A DNA stretch of 64,000 nucleotides from NCBI RefSeq assembly GCF_029541745.1, contig NZ_CP089746.1, positions 5,961,559 through 6,025,558 on the forward strand, written 5' to 3'. Every line of letters begins with the position of its first letter. The stretch's first letter is position 1. This DNA comes from Streptomyces sp. LX-29. GTDB lineage: Bacteria; Actinomycetota; Actinomycetes; Streptomycetales; Streptomycetaceae. Positions 8,192 to 16,660 of this stretch are shown in pieces. Under the pieces are notes generated by a model, which was given only the letters and a program-made list of their open reading frames with translations, was not told the origin of the DNA and ran no database searches. Position numbers and translations under genes: made by a program.

Positions 8192-9829
8192 CTAGTCGCG
8201 CGGAACCGCCTTGCCGTTCGAGGCGTCGACCACCTTGCGGTCACCCAGCGCCTTGTCGAGCTCCACCGTCACCTCGGCCTCCTCCGCGAGCGTGATGCAG
8301 GGACGGCCCGGGTGCGTCGGCTTGCCGACGATCTCCACCTTCACCTGCCCGGACGCCTCGTCCGCGGACGCCGAGTAGCGGGTGCAGACCCCGCCCCAGA
8401 AGCGCAGGGTGAGCTTCTTGCCGTCGACGTCGTAGGCGTTGACGTGCGGTGACACGTCCGCCCCCGGCTCACGGGACGGGGAGTGCCCCGGCGCCCCCGG
8501 CTCCGAGCCGCGGGGGTCGCGCGCCTCGTCGGTGCCGCCGCGGGGCGAGGTGAGGAACGCGGGCTCGACGGCCGGGTAGCCGTAGACCGTGGACCGCTTC
8601 TGGCCGTGGGCGCCCGGGGACTCCACGGTGAACAGCCACGAGGGCACCAGAGCCGGCCGCCCGGCCACGGACTGCGCCGACAGCCCCACCGTCGCCTTGT
8701 CGACGCGCGCCGTCTCCGGCTTGCCGCCCGGCGCGGGCTCGCAGGGCGCGACGCCGTCCTGGCCGCCCTCCCCGCCCTTGTCGTCGTCCGGGGTGCTCTT
8801 GTCGGCCTTGTCGCCCTTTCCGGCCGCGCCGTCCTTGTCTGCGGGCACGGCGGTCGCGCAGTCGCCGATCTCGCCCGGGACATGGCCTCCCCAGCGGGCC
8901 TTGTTGAGCTGCTCCAGCGCCTCCGAGGCGTCCACCAGCGGGTAGTCGTCACCCTTGTCCAGCGGCGCCAGCAGCCCGCGGGCGGCCGCCAACTGGCCGT
9001 CCGCGGCCACCTCCAGGCTGGTCCGCCAGTTGTGGGTGGGCAGTCCACCCAGCACCGGGTCGGCGTTCACCACCCTGAGGGCGCCGTGGACCTCGCCCGC
9101 GTCGATCCGGGCGTCGTCCAGCTCCAGCGCCTCCAGCACCGGCTCGGCCGCCTTCCTGGCCCGCTCCTCGGACACCGGCTCGTCCTCGCCGCCGGCGTCC
9201 CCGGAGTCGGTCTTCTTGTCACCGCCGCGGAAGGAGGGACAGCTGGTCTCGCCGAGGCAGGAGGAGTCGCCGGGCGAGCCGTAGCGGGAGTACGACCAGG
9301 CGCCCGCCCCCTTCTGGCTCACCTCGAGCTCCGGGCCCGAGGCGTCCGGGGTGCCCCCGACCCGCCACACCCCGTGATCGGAGCGCGGGGTGCCCGGCAC
9401 GTCCAGCGCCTTCGCCAGCCGCGCCACCTCCTCCTTGGTGACCTTGCCCGAGGGCAGGTAGACCGGCGCGGTCTCGGGCCCTCGGGGAAGCTCGCCCCGG
9501 GCCCGGTAGACCACGCCGTACGGGTTGGGCTCGCCGACCGCGATGCCCGGCTTCGCCTGCTCGCCCCCGTTCGGGGGCCGCTCCCCGGGGGCGAACCCGT
9601 CGAGCGGCAGCGGCTTGGGGGAGTCCCCCCGGGACGCCTCCCGGCCGCCGGAATCGTCGTCGCCGCCCGCGGTCGACGCCCAGTACGCCCCGCCGCCCCC
9701 GGCGAGCAGCACCGCCGCCGCCACCGAGGCGATGACCAGCGGCGAGCGCCGGCGCGGCTTCGAGGTGGCGCCGTCGGGGGAATCGGGGGTCTCCGGGGTC
9801 TCCGGGGTGTCCTCGGTGCTGGTGCTCAC
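8192..9829 (-). CDS. Membrane-anchored extracytoplasmic protein, unknown function
   Basis: A 545-residue protein with a Thr/Pro/Glu-rich cytoplasmic tail, one transmembrane helix (LVIASVAAAVLLAGGGGAYW, about residues 32-51) and a large Asp/Gly/Lys-rich exported part. The exported region has low-complexity acidic linkers but also ordered stretches such as PSWLFTVESPG and LRFWGGVCTRYSAS. No catalytic motif is recognised. GTG 9829 is selected because AAGGAG lies about seven bases upstream. I cannot assign a function. Confidence 0.8.
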   Translation of the reverse strand: MSTSTEDTPETPETPDSPDGATSKPRRRSPLVIASVAAAVLLAGGGGAYWASTAGGDDDSGGREASRGDSPKPLPLDGFAPGERPPNGGEQAKPGIAVGEPNPYGVVYRARGELPRGPETAPVYLPSGKVTKEEVARLAKALDVPGTPRSDHGVWRVGGTPDASGPELEVSQKGAGAWSYSRYGSPGDSSCLGETSCPSFRGGDKKTDSGDAGGEDEPVSEERARKAAEPVLEALELDDARIDAGEVHGALRVVNADPVLGGLPTHNWRTSLEVAADGQLAAARGLLAPLDKGDDYPLVDASEALEQLNKARWGGHVPGEIGDCATAVPADKDGAAGKGDKADKSTPDDDKGGEGGQDGVAPCEPAPGGKPETARVDKATVGLSAQSVAGRPALVPSWLFTVESPGAHGQKRSTVYGYPAVEPAFLTSPRGGTDEARDPRGSEPGAPGHSPSREPGADVSPHVNAYDVDGKKLTLRFWGGVCTRYSASADEASGQVKVEIVGKPTHPGRPCITLAEEAEVTVELDKALGDRKVVDASNGKAVPRD

Positions 9830-9967
9830 CGTTCCGCTCCTTCGCACTCCGCTGAATGTGTACGGCTCTGTCCCCCGCACGGGGGACGCCGGTGGGACGG
9901 TGCGAAGGAGCGTGCGGTTCCCGCGGTGTCTCGACGGGCCTCGGGTGTCCCGGCGTGAGACGGGTGG

Positions 9968-10183
9968 TCAGTCGCCGTATTCGGACATACCGTCCAGCAG
10001 ATGCGCGGACTTCGAGGGCACCGTCACCCCGCGGATCCGGGAGAGGGCGACGGGCGGCGCCGGGGACCGCCTCACCGCGTTCCGCCAGTGCGGAGCCATC
10101 CGCGCACAGTCGCCTCGCAGCTGGTCCAACGACTCCGGCTCGGCGGTGATCGAGGGCGGGGCGGGGGTGGCTCGCTTGGGCAT
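9968..10183 (-). CDS. Small conserved-looking protein, 71 residues
   Basis: A 71-residue open frame starting MPKRATPAPPSITAEPESLD and ending LLDGMSEYGD, with a good GGGAG ribosome site five bases before ATG 10183. It contains an amphipathic central stretch (LRGDCARMAPHWRNAV) and a single Cys. There is no signal or membrane segment. Codon use is Streptomyces-like. I do not recognise a family. Confidence 0.6.
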   Translation of the reverse strand: MPKRATPAPPSITAEPESLDQLRGDCARMAPHWRNAVRRSPAPPVALSRIRGVTVPSKSAHLLDGMSEYGD

Positions 10184-10360
10184 CTCGACTCCCGGTCTGG
10201 GGGACCCACACCGACGTGGGCCCTTGAGTGGCACCGTATGCACGGTATCCCCGGGGGAAAAGATCTACTATCAGGTAGTTTCGGCCATTCGAACGTGAGG
10301 CCTGGGACCCGGTAGCGTAGAGCGTCCCTTTTTTCCGTAGCCCACAGGAGCAGACACGCC

Positions 10361-11335
10361 GTGCGTATCGCAGTCACCGGCTCCATCGCCACCGACCACC
10401 TGATGACCTTCCCCGGCCGTTTCGCCGATCAGCTGGTCGCCGACCAGCTGCATACGGTCTCCCTGTCCTTCCTCGTGGACACCCTCGACGTCCGCCGCGG
10501 GGGCGTCGCCCCCAACATCTGTTTCGGCATGGGCGTGCTCGGTCTGCGCCCGGTCATGGTCGGCGCCGCCGGCTCCGACTTCGCCGAGTACCGCGCCTGG
10601 CTGGAGCGGCACGGCGTGGACACCTCCTCCGTCCGCATCTCCGAGGTGCTGCACACCGCGCGCTTCGTCTGCACCACGGACACCGACCACAACCAGATCG
10701 CGTCCTTCTACACCGGCGCGATGAGCGAGGCCCGACTGATCGAGCTCCAGCCGGTCGCCGACCGGGTCGGCGGCCTGGACCTGGTCCTCATCGGCGCGGA
10801 CGACCCGGAGGCCATGGTCCGCCACACCGAGGAGTGCCGCTCCCGTGGCATCCCGTTCGCCGCGGACCCCTCCCAGCAGCTGGCGCGCATGGACGGCGAC
10901 GACATCCGCCGGCTGATCGAGGGCGCGCGGTTCCTCTTCACCAACGAGTACGAGAAGGCGCTCACCGAGGCCAAGACCGGCTGGACCGAGGACGAGATCC
11001 TGGCCAAGGTCGGCACCCGCGTCACCACGCTGGGCGCGCAGGGCGTGCGGATCGACCGCGTCGGCGAGGAGCCGATCGTGGTGGGCTGCCCGGAAGAGGA
11101 GGCCAAGGTCGACCCGACCGGTGTCGGCGACGCCTTCCGCGCCGGCTTCCTCGCCGGCCTCTCCTGGGACCTCACCCTCGAGCGCGCCGCCCAGGTCGGC
11201 TGCATGCTCGCCACCCTCGTCATCGAGACCCTGGGCACCCAGGAGTACGAGCTCCGTCGCGGCCACTTCATGGACCGCTTCGCCAAGGCCTACGGCCACG
11301 AGGCCGCCGCCGAGGTCCAGGCACGCCTGTCCTGA
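10361..11335 (+). CDS. adoK: Adenosine kinase (PfkB/ribokinase family)
   Basis: A 324-residue PfkB-family sugar/nucleoside kinase. The N-terminus VTGSIATDHLMTFPGRF, the internal RGGVAPNICFGMGVLG, HTARFVCTTD and GAMSEAR stretches closely match the mycobacterial adenosine kinase AdoK (formerly CbhK) as I remember it. The PfkB signature DPTGVGDAFRAGF carries the catalytic base Asp257. The reaction would be adenosine + ATP to AMP + ADP (purine salvage). GTG 10361 has CAGGAG upstream. As in mycobacteria, it lies close to ctaC. Confidence 0.9.
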   Translation: MRIAVTGSIATDHLMTFPGRFADQLVADQLHTVSLSFLVDTLDVRRGGVAPNICFGMGVLGLRPVMVGAAGSDFAEYRAWLERHGVDTSSVRISEVLHTARFVCTTDTDHNQIASFYTGAMSEARLIELQPVADRVGGLDLVLIGADDPEAMVRHTEECRSRGIPFAADPSQQLARMDGDDIRRLIEGARFLFTNEYEKALTEAKTGWTEDEILAKVGTRVTTLGAQGVRIDRVGEEPIVVGCPEEEAKVDPTGVGDAFRAGFLAGLSWDLTLERAAQVGCMLATLVIETLGTQEYELRRGHFMDRFAKAYGHEAAAEVQARLS

Positions 11336-11368
11336 CCCCAGGCACACGAAAGACACGCGAAAGAAGGA

Positions 11369-11392
11369 GGGCGGGCCCGCAGGGGCCCGCCC
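11369..11392. terminator. Hairpin terminator after adoK
   Basis: A 10-bp perfect stem GGGCGGGCCC / GGGCCCGCCC with loop GCAG lies 34 bp after adoK, between it and the convergent cysteine desulfurase gene. Confidence 0.85.
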
Positions 11393-11521
11393 TTCACCGC
11401 ACCCGACCCCCGGCCCGCACCCCTTGGTCGACGCCGCGGGTCCAGAGGGCACCCACGCCGCACACGGGCACCGGAGGGGAGCACCCTCGCGCCACACGCG
11501 CGCGCCCGCGAGGGGAAGGGG

Positions 11522-12955
11522 TCAGACCCGGCGGACCCGATAGGCCGTTCCCCGTTCGGCGGCCGTCTCACCGAGATAGTCGTGGCCGCGCATGGCGCAC
11601 CAGGCGGGGATGTCGAGGCGGGCGGCGTCGTCGTCGGAGAGGACGACCACCACACCGCCGACCGGCACGTCGCCGATCACCTTGGCCAGCTCGATGACGG
11701 GGATCGGGCACCGCTTGCCGAGCGAATCGACCACGAGCTCGCGCGCCGCGGCCTCCGGTGCCTCCATCGGCCCGGCCTCGCCCGCCGCGGGCGCACCCGC
11801 GGGCGCAACCGCACGCGCGGGCGCACCCAACCGCTCCCGCACCTCCGCGACCACTCCCGGCAGCACCGCCAGGAACCGCTCGACGTCCTGGTCCGCCGTG
11901 CCCAGCGGCAGCGAAACGCGGATGTTGCCCTCGGAGAGCACGCCCATCGCGCGCAGCACATGGCTGGGCGTGAGGGTGCTGCTGGTGCAGGACGAGCCGG
12001 AGGAGACGGAGAAGCCCGCGCGGTCGAGCTCGTGCAGGACCGCCTCGCCGTCGACGTAGAGGCAGGAGAAGGTGACCAGGTGGGGCAGGCGTCGCTCGGG
12101 GTCGCCGACGACCTCCACGTCGGGCACCAGCTCCGGCACGCGGGCCCGGATCCGGTCGACCAGCGCGCGCAGCCGCTCCGCTTCGTCGGCGGCCTCCTGT
12201 CGCACGGCTCGCAGGGAGGCCGCGGCGGCGACGATGGCCGGGAGGTTCTCGAAGCCGGGCGCGCGCCCGGACTCGCGCTCGTCGGCCGGGCCGTGGGCCG
12301 CGAAGCGCACGCCCTTGCGGACGGCGAGCAGTCCGACGCCGGCCGGGCCGCCCCACTTGTGGGCGCTGCCGGTCAGCAGCGACCAGGGGGCGTCGACCGG
12401 GCCCCAGGCCAGCGACTGGGCGGCGTCCACGAGCAGCGGGACGCCCGCCTCCCGGCACTCCTCGGCGACCTCGGCCACCGGCTGCACCGTGCCGACCTCG
12501 TGGTTGGCGGACTGGAGACAGGCGAGCGCCACCGGCCCGGGGACATCCCGCAGGGCCGCCGCGAAGGTACCGGGCTCGACCCGGCCGGCGCGGTCCACCG
12601 CCACCCGGGCCACGGTCCCGCCGGCGGCCTCGTGCGCGTCGGCGGCGTGCAGCACCGCGGAGTGCTCCACCGCGGACACGACGAGATGGCGGCCGGCCCG
12701 CCGCCGTCCGGCGAGCGCGCCGGCGATGCCGTCGTGCAGGGCCCGGGTACCCGAAGGGGTGAAGACGAGCTCATCCGGGCGACAGCCGACCGCCTCGGCG
12801 GCCGTCTCCCGCGCGGCGTCCAGCAGCAGTCGGGCCCGGCGCCCCTCGCGGTAGAGCCGGGCCGGGTCCGCCCAGCCCTCGTCGAGGGTGGCGAGCAGCG
12901 CCTGGCGGGCGACCGGGTGCAGGGGCGCGGAGGAGGCGGCGTCGAAGTAGGGCAC
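11522..12955 (-). CDS. Cysteine desulfurase-TusA fusion protein
   Basis: A 477-residue two-domain sulfur-transfer protein. Residues 1-~375 are a NifS/IscS-like class V aminotransferase: PLP-binding Lys200 in GSAHKWGGP and active-site Cys323 in SSGSSCTSSTL, which takes sulfur from L-cysteine as a persulfide. A Pro/Ala linker (~376-405) leads to a C-terminal TusA domain (SLGKRCPIPVIELAK, Cys416 in the CPxP motif), which normally relays that sulfur. The fusion puts donor and acceptor in one chain. It may serve tRNA thiolation or cofactor sulfur supply; the target is not evident. ATG 12955 is the first start. Confidence 0.93.
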   Translation of the reverse strand: MPYFDAASSAPLHPVARQALLATLDEGWADPARLYREGRRARLLLDAARETAAEAVGCRPDELVFTPSGTRALHDGIAGALAGRRRAGRHLVVSAVEHSAVLHAADAHEAAGGTVARVAVDRAGRVEPGTFAAALRDVPGPVALACLQSANHEVGTVQPVAEVAEECREAGVPLLVDAAQSLAWGPVDAPWSLLTGSAHKWGGPAGVGLLAVRKGVRFAAHGPADERESGRAPGFENLPAIVAAAASLRAVRQEAADEAERLRALVDRIRARVPELVPDVEVVGDPERRLPHLVTFSCLYVDGEAVLHELDRAGFSVSSGSSCTSSTLTPSHVLRAMGVLSEGNIRVSLPLGTADQDVERFLAVLPGVVAEVRERLGAPARAVAPAGAPAAGEAGPMEAPEAAARELVVDSLGKRCPIPVIELAKVIGDVPVGGVVVVLSDDDAARLDIPAWCAMRGHDYLGETAAERGTAYRVRRV

Positions 12956-13281
12956 GTAGGCAACCTAACTCCTCCTTCCTTCCGCGCGTCCCGCCCGCCG
13001 GGCCCGGCCGTCCGCTATCGTCGGCGCAGCCCCCGTCGCGGGCCGCGGCGACGCACCGTCAGCGCTGGGCCGTCCGTGGCGCGAGCGCCTGCGGAGGCGG
13101 TGCTTCCACCCCTTCGGGGACTGGTCCGGCGCGTTGGGCACCCTCCCCGCGCGGCCCTAAAAGGCGTCCAGTAGGGTTTGGTCCGCATAAACATCCAAAC
13201 CCCTGCCCGCACCGGGCCGGCGACCGACCAGCGAGACGGCCGCAGCCGGCCGCGCGGGCGAGACTCTCGGGAAGGCGCTAC
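12956..13281. promoter_or_regulatory. Divergent promoter region with GGGTTTG inverted repeat before ctaC
   Basis: This 326-bp gap separates the desulfurase fusion (leftward) from ctaC (rightward). It holds an inverted repeat GGGTTTG (13174-13180) / CAAACCC (13196-13202) with a 15-nt AT-richer centre (GTCCGCATAAACATC), 80 bp before ctaC. It could be an operator over the ctaC promoter. Nothing else recognisable. Confidence 0.4.
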
Positions 13282-14289
13282 GTGAGTCCCAACGGCTCCG
13301 ACCGCTCGTCGCGGCGCCCGGTGCGGCGGAAGCTGCTGCAGGCGCTGGCCGCGGGCATGGTCCTGGCGACCGCCACCGGTTGCACATCTAAGGACTTCCC
13401 CAACCTCGGGATGCCCGACCCCGTCACCGAAGAGGCGCCGCGGATCCTCTCCCTGTGGCAGGGCTCGTGGGCGGCTGCGCTCGCCACGGGCGTTCTGGTC
13501 TGGGGCCTGATCCTGTGGAGCGTCATCTTCCACCGGCGCAGCCGGACCAAGGTCGAGGTTCCTCCGCAGACCCGGTACAACATGCCGATCGAGGCGCTGT
13601 ACACCGTGGTCCCGATCATCATCGTCTCGGTGCTCTTCTACTTCACCGCGCGCGATGAGAACGAGCTCCTCAAGGTCGACAAGAAGCCCGACCACGTCGT
13701 CAACGTCGTGGGCTTCCAGTGGAGCTGGGGCTTCAACTACCTGGAGAACGTGGACGGCAACAAGTCCACGGGCTACACGTACAAGGAAGCCAAGGAAGGC
13801 CAGAAGCTCCCCAAGGCGAACACGCCGCCGGAGAACATCTCCAACATTCCGGACCGGATGATGTCCACCCTGCCCGCGGGCGTGGACGGCGTCTACGAGG
13901 TGGGCACGCCGGGCGAGAAGACCCCGGGCAACCCCAGCCCCGGTCCGACGCTGTGGCTGCCGAAGGGCGAGACCGTCGAGTTCATCCTGACCTCGCGTGA
14001 CGTGATCCACTCCTTCTGGGTGATCCCGTTCCTGATGAAGCAGGACGTGATCCCGGGCCACACCAACCGCTTCCAGGTGACCCCCAACAAGGAGGGCACC
14101 TTCATGGGCAAGTGCGCCGAGCTCTGCGGCGTGGACCACTCCCGCATGCTCTTCAACGTCAAGGTCGTCTCGCCCAAGGAGTACCGCGAGCACCTCCAGG
14201 ACCTGAAGAAGAAGGGCCAGACCGGCTTCATCCCGTCCGGCATCGAGCAGACGGAACCCGCCAAGAACGCGGAGACCAAGCAAAAGTGA
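13282..14289 (+). CDS. ctaC: Cytochrome c oxidase subunit II, CtaC
   Basis: A 335-residue subunit II of the aa3-type oxidase. The twin-Arg/Lys-rich N-terminus ends in a lipobox (LATATGC, Cys34), so the protein is lipid-anchored. Two further helices follow (around AALATGVLVWGLILWSVIF and IEALYTVVPIIIVSVLFYF), then the cupredoxin domain with the CuA site C278-A-E-L-C282-G-V-D-H286-S-R-M289. It receives electrons from the cytochrome bcc complex. It overlaps ctaD by four bases. GTG 13282 follows GGGAAGG. Confidence 0.97.
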   Translation: MSPNGSDRSSRRPVRRKLLQALAAGMVLATATGCTSKDFPNLGMPDPVTEEAPRILSLWQGSWAAALATGVLVWGLILWSVIFHRRSRTKVEVPPQTRYNMPIEALYTVVPIIIVSVLFYFTARDENELLKVDKKPDHVVNVVGFQWSWGFNYLENVDGNKSTGYTYKEAKEGQKLPKANTPPENISNIPDRMMSTLPAGVDGVYEVGTPGEKTPGNPSPGPTLWLPKGETVEFILTSRDVIHSFWVIPFLMKQDVIPGHTNRFQVTPNKEGTFMGKCAELCGVDHSRMLFNVKVVSPKEYREHLQDLKKKGQTGFIPSGIEQTEPAKNAETKQK

Positions 14290-16025
14290 GCATCCTCAAC
14301 GAATCTCAGGGTGCCGACGCAACCGCCTCCTACGAGGACGAGTTGCCGGTGCGCCGTAAGCAGCCCGGGAATGTCGTCGTCAAGTGGCTGACCACCACAG
14401 ACCACAAGACGATCGGCACGCTCTACCTGGTCACGTCGTTCGCGTTCTTCTGCATCGGCGGCGTGATGGCGCTCTTCATGCGCGCCGAGCTGGCCCGTCC
14501 CGGCACGCAGATCATGTCGAACGAGCAGTTCAACCAGGCGTTCACCATGCATGGCACGATCATGCTGCTGATGTTCGCCACCCCGCTGTTCGCCGGTTTC
14601 GCGAACTGGATCATGCCGCTGCAGATCGGTGCGCCCGATGTGGCGTTCCCGCGGCTGAACATGTTCGCCTACTGGCTCTACCTGTTCGGCTCGCTGATCG
14701 CGGTGGCCGGCTTCCTCACCCCGCAGGGTGCGGCCGACTTCGGCTGGTTCGCCTACTCCCCGCTGTCGGACGCGGTCCGCTCGCCGGGCGTCGGCGCCGA
14801 TATGTGGATCATGGGTCTGGCCTTCTCGGGCTTCGGCACCATCCTCGGTTCGGTCAACTTCATCACCACGATCATCTGCATGCGCGCCCCGGGCATGACG
14901 ATGTTCCGCATGCCGATCTTCACCTGGAACGTGCTGCTCACCGGTGTGCTGGTGCTGCTGGCCTTCCCGGTGCTGGCCGCCGCGCTCTTCGCGCTGGAGG
15001 CGGACCGCAAGTTCGGCGCCCACATCTTCGACGCCGCCAACGGCGGTGCCCTGCTGTGGCAGCACCTCTTCTGGTTCTTCGGCCACCCCGAGGTGTACAT
15101 CATCGCGCTGCCGTTCTTCGGCATCATCTCCGAGATCATCCCGGTGTTCTCGCGTAAGCCGATGTTCGGTTACATCAGCCTCATCGCCGCGACCATCTCG
15201 ATCGCGGGTCTGTCGGTGACCGTGTGGGCGCACCACATGTACGTCACAGGCGGTGTGCTGCTGCCGTTCTTCTCCTTCATGACGTTCCTGATCGCGGTTC
15301 CGACCGGTATCAAGTTCTTCAACTGGATCGGCACCATGTGGAAGGGAAGCCTGAGCTTCGAGACGCCCATGCTGTGGGCGGTCGGCTTCCTGATCACCTT
15401 CACCTTCGGTGGTCTGACCGGTGTCATCCTGGCCTCGCCGCCGATGGACTTCCACGTCTCGGACTCGTACTTCGTGGTGGCGCACTTCCACTACGTGATC
15501 TTCGGAACCGTGGTCTTCGCGATGTTCGCCGGCTTCCACTTCTGGTGGCCGAAGTTCACCGGGAAGATGCTGGACGAGCGGCTCGGCAAGATCACGTTCT
15601 GGACGCTGTTCATCGGCTTCCACGGCACCTTCCTGGTGCAGCACTGGCTGGGCGCCGAGGGCATGGCCCGCCGTTACGCGGACTACCTGGCCGCCGACGG
15701 CTTCACCACGCTGAACATGATCTCGACCATCAGCTCCTTCCTGCTGGGCCTGTCGATCCTGCCGTTCTTCTACAACGTCTGGAAGACCGCCAAGTACGGC
15801 AAGAAGATCGAGGTCGACGACCCGTGGGGTTACGGCCGTTCGCTCGAGTGGGCCACCTCCTGCCCGCCGCCGCGACACAACTTCCTCACCCTGCCGCGGA
15901 TCCGCTCCGAATCCCCGGCGTTCGACCTGCACCACCCGGAGATCGCGGCGCTCGACCAGCTGGAGAACCTCGGCGCGGGCGACGATGACAAGGCCCTCGC
16001 GGGCGGCAAGGAGGCCGGCAAGTGA
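14286..16025 (+). CDS. ctaD: Cytochrome c oxidase subunit I, CtaD
   Basis: A 579-residue haem-copper oxidase catalytic subunit with about twelve membrane helices. Haem a and a3/CuB ligands are visible in FTMHGTIMLLMF, WFFGHPEVYIIALPFFG (the His-Tyr crosslink), VWAHHMYV and VAHFHYVIFG. It reduces O2 to water and pumps protons. GTG 14286 overlaps the ctaC stop and the stop overlaps ctaF, so the three are translationally coupled. Confidence 0.97.
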   Translation: MSILNESQGADATASYEDELPVRRKQPGNVVVKWLTTTDHKTIGTLYLVTSFAFFCIGGVMALFMRAELARPGTQIMSNEQFNQAFTMHGTIMLLMFATPLFAGFANWIMPLQIGAPDVAFPRLNMFAYWLYLFGSLIAVAGFLTPQGAADFGWFAYSPLSDAVRSPGVGADMWIMGLAFSGFGTILGSVNFITTIICMRAPGMTMFRMPIFTWNVLLTGVLVLLAFPVLAAALFALEADRKFGAHIFDAANGGALLWQHLFWFFGHPEVYIIALPFFGIISEIIPVFSRKPMFGYISLIAATISIAGLSVTVWAHHMYVTGGVLLPFFSFMTFLIAVPTGIKFFNWIGTMWKGSLSFETPMLWAVGFLITFTFGGLTGVILASPPMDFHVSDSYFVVAHFHYVIFGTVVFAMFAGFHFWWPKFTGKMLDERLGKITFWTLFIGFHGTFLVQHWLGAEGMARRYADYLAADGFTTLNMISTISSFLLGLSILPFFYNVWKTAKYGKKIEVDDPWGYGRSLEWATSCPPPRHNFLTLPRIRSESPAFDLHHPEIAALDQLENLGAGDDDKALAGGKEAGK

Positions 16026-16420
16026 AGGTCCAAGGCCGGATGTTCATCTGGCTCTCCGTCTTCGTCCTCGTGATGGCCGTGGTCTACGGCGTCTGGTCGA
16101 AGGAGCCTGCCGGCACCACCGCGCTGTTCCTGGCCTTCGGTCTCTGCATCATGATCGGCTACTACCTGGCCTTCACGGCTCGCCGGGTGGACACCGGGGC
16201 GCAGGACCGGAAGGACGCCGAGGTCGCCGACGACGCCGGTGAGCTGGGCTTCTTCTCCCCGCACAGCTGGCAGCCGCTGTCGCTGGCGGTCGGTGGCGCG
16301 CTCGCCTTCATGGGCGTCGTCTTCGGCTGGTGGCTGCTCTACTTCTCGGCCCCGATCATCTTGATCGGCCTCTTCGGCTGGGTCTTCGAGTACTACCGCG
16401 GCGAGAACGCGAACCAGTAG
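16022..16420 (+). CDS. ctaF: Cytochrome c oxidase subunit IV, CtaF
   Basis: A 132-residue actinobacterial subunit IV with four hydrophobic helices: IWLSVFVLVMAVVYGVW, ALFLAFGLCIMIGYYLAF, LSLAVGGALAFMGVVFGWW and LLYFSAPIILIGLFGWVF. It is a structural subunit of the bcc-aa3 supercomplex. It overlaps ctaD by four bases and is followed by a strong terminator, ending this operon. Confidence 0.95.
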   Translation: MKVQGRMFIWLSVFVLVMAVVYGVWSKEPAGTTALFLAFGLCIMIGYYLAFTARRVDTGAQDRKDAEVADDAGELGFFSPHSWQPLSLAVGGALAFMGVVFGWWLLYFSAPIILIGLFGWVFEYYRGENANQ

Positions 16421-16471
16421 GGCGTAGGCCGCGCCGGCTCACGGTCGGCGCGGCATCCGTCCTCGGGCCAG

Positions 16472-16503
16472 GGGCCCGGACACCTTCACAGGTGTCCGGG
16501 CCC
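16472..16503 (+). terminator. Terminator of ctaCDF
   Basis: A 14-bp perfect stem GGGCCCGGACACCT / AGGTGTCCGGGCCC with loop TCAC lies 51 bp after ctaF. A short direct repeat (GTCCTGTGCGGGCCCCT-like) follows it. Confidence 0.9.
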
Positions 16504-16638
16504 TTCGGCGTATCCGGGCCCCTGGTCCTGTGCGGGCCCCTCGTCCTGTGCGGGCTCCTCGGCGTCCCCGTCGCCGGCTACGGCGACCCCGATAGCCCGT
16601 TCGGCGGTACTCCACGCGCCAGAAGGGGTCGATTTTCT

Positions 16639-16660
16639 TACTTTGTGACCATGAGTCACA
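16639..16660 (+). promoter_or_regulatory. Leaderless-type promoter and palindrome over start codon
   Basis: TACTTT at 16639-16644 stands six bases before ATG 16651, which predicts transcription from the start codon. The palindrome TGTGAC-N5-GTCACA (16644-16660) straddles the end of the -10 box and the ATG, a good place for a repressor. No Shine-Dalgarno sequence is present. Confidence 0.5.

Noticed and set aside
14112..14286. Longer ctaD start upstream inside ctaC
   Set aside because: It would overlap the CuA domain codons of ctaC in another frame; the GTG overlapping the ctaC stop gives the normal N-terminus.
12956..15935. Long open frames antisense to ctaC and ctaD
   Set aside because: They mirror the real genes, are made of Arg/His/Gly/Gln-rich sequence and match no fold; they are a product of high GC.
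16644..16660. Crp binding site at the transpeptidase start
   Set aside because: The arms look similar but the spacing between GTG and CAC is nine bases instead of eight; kept only as an unnamed palindrome.
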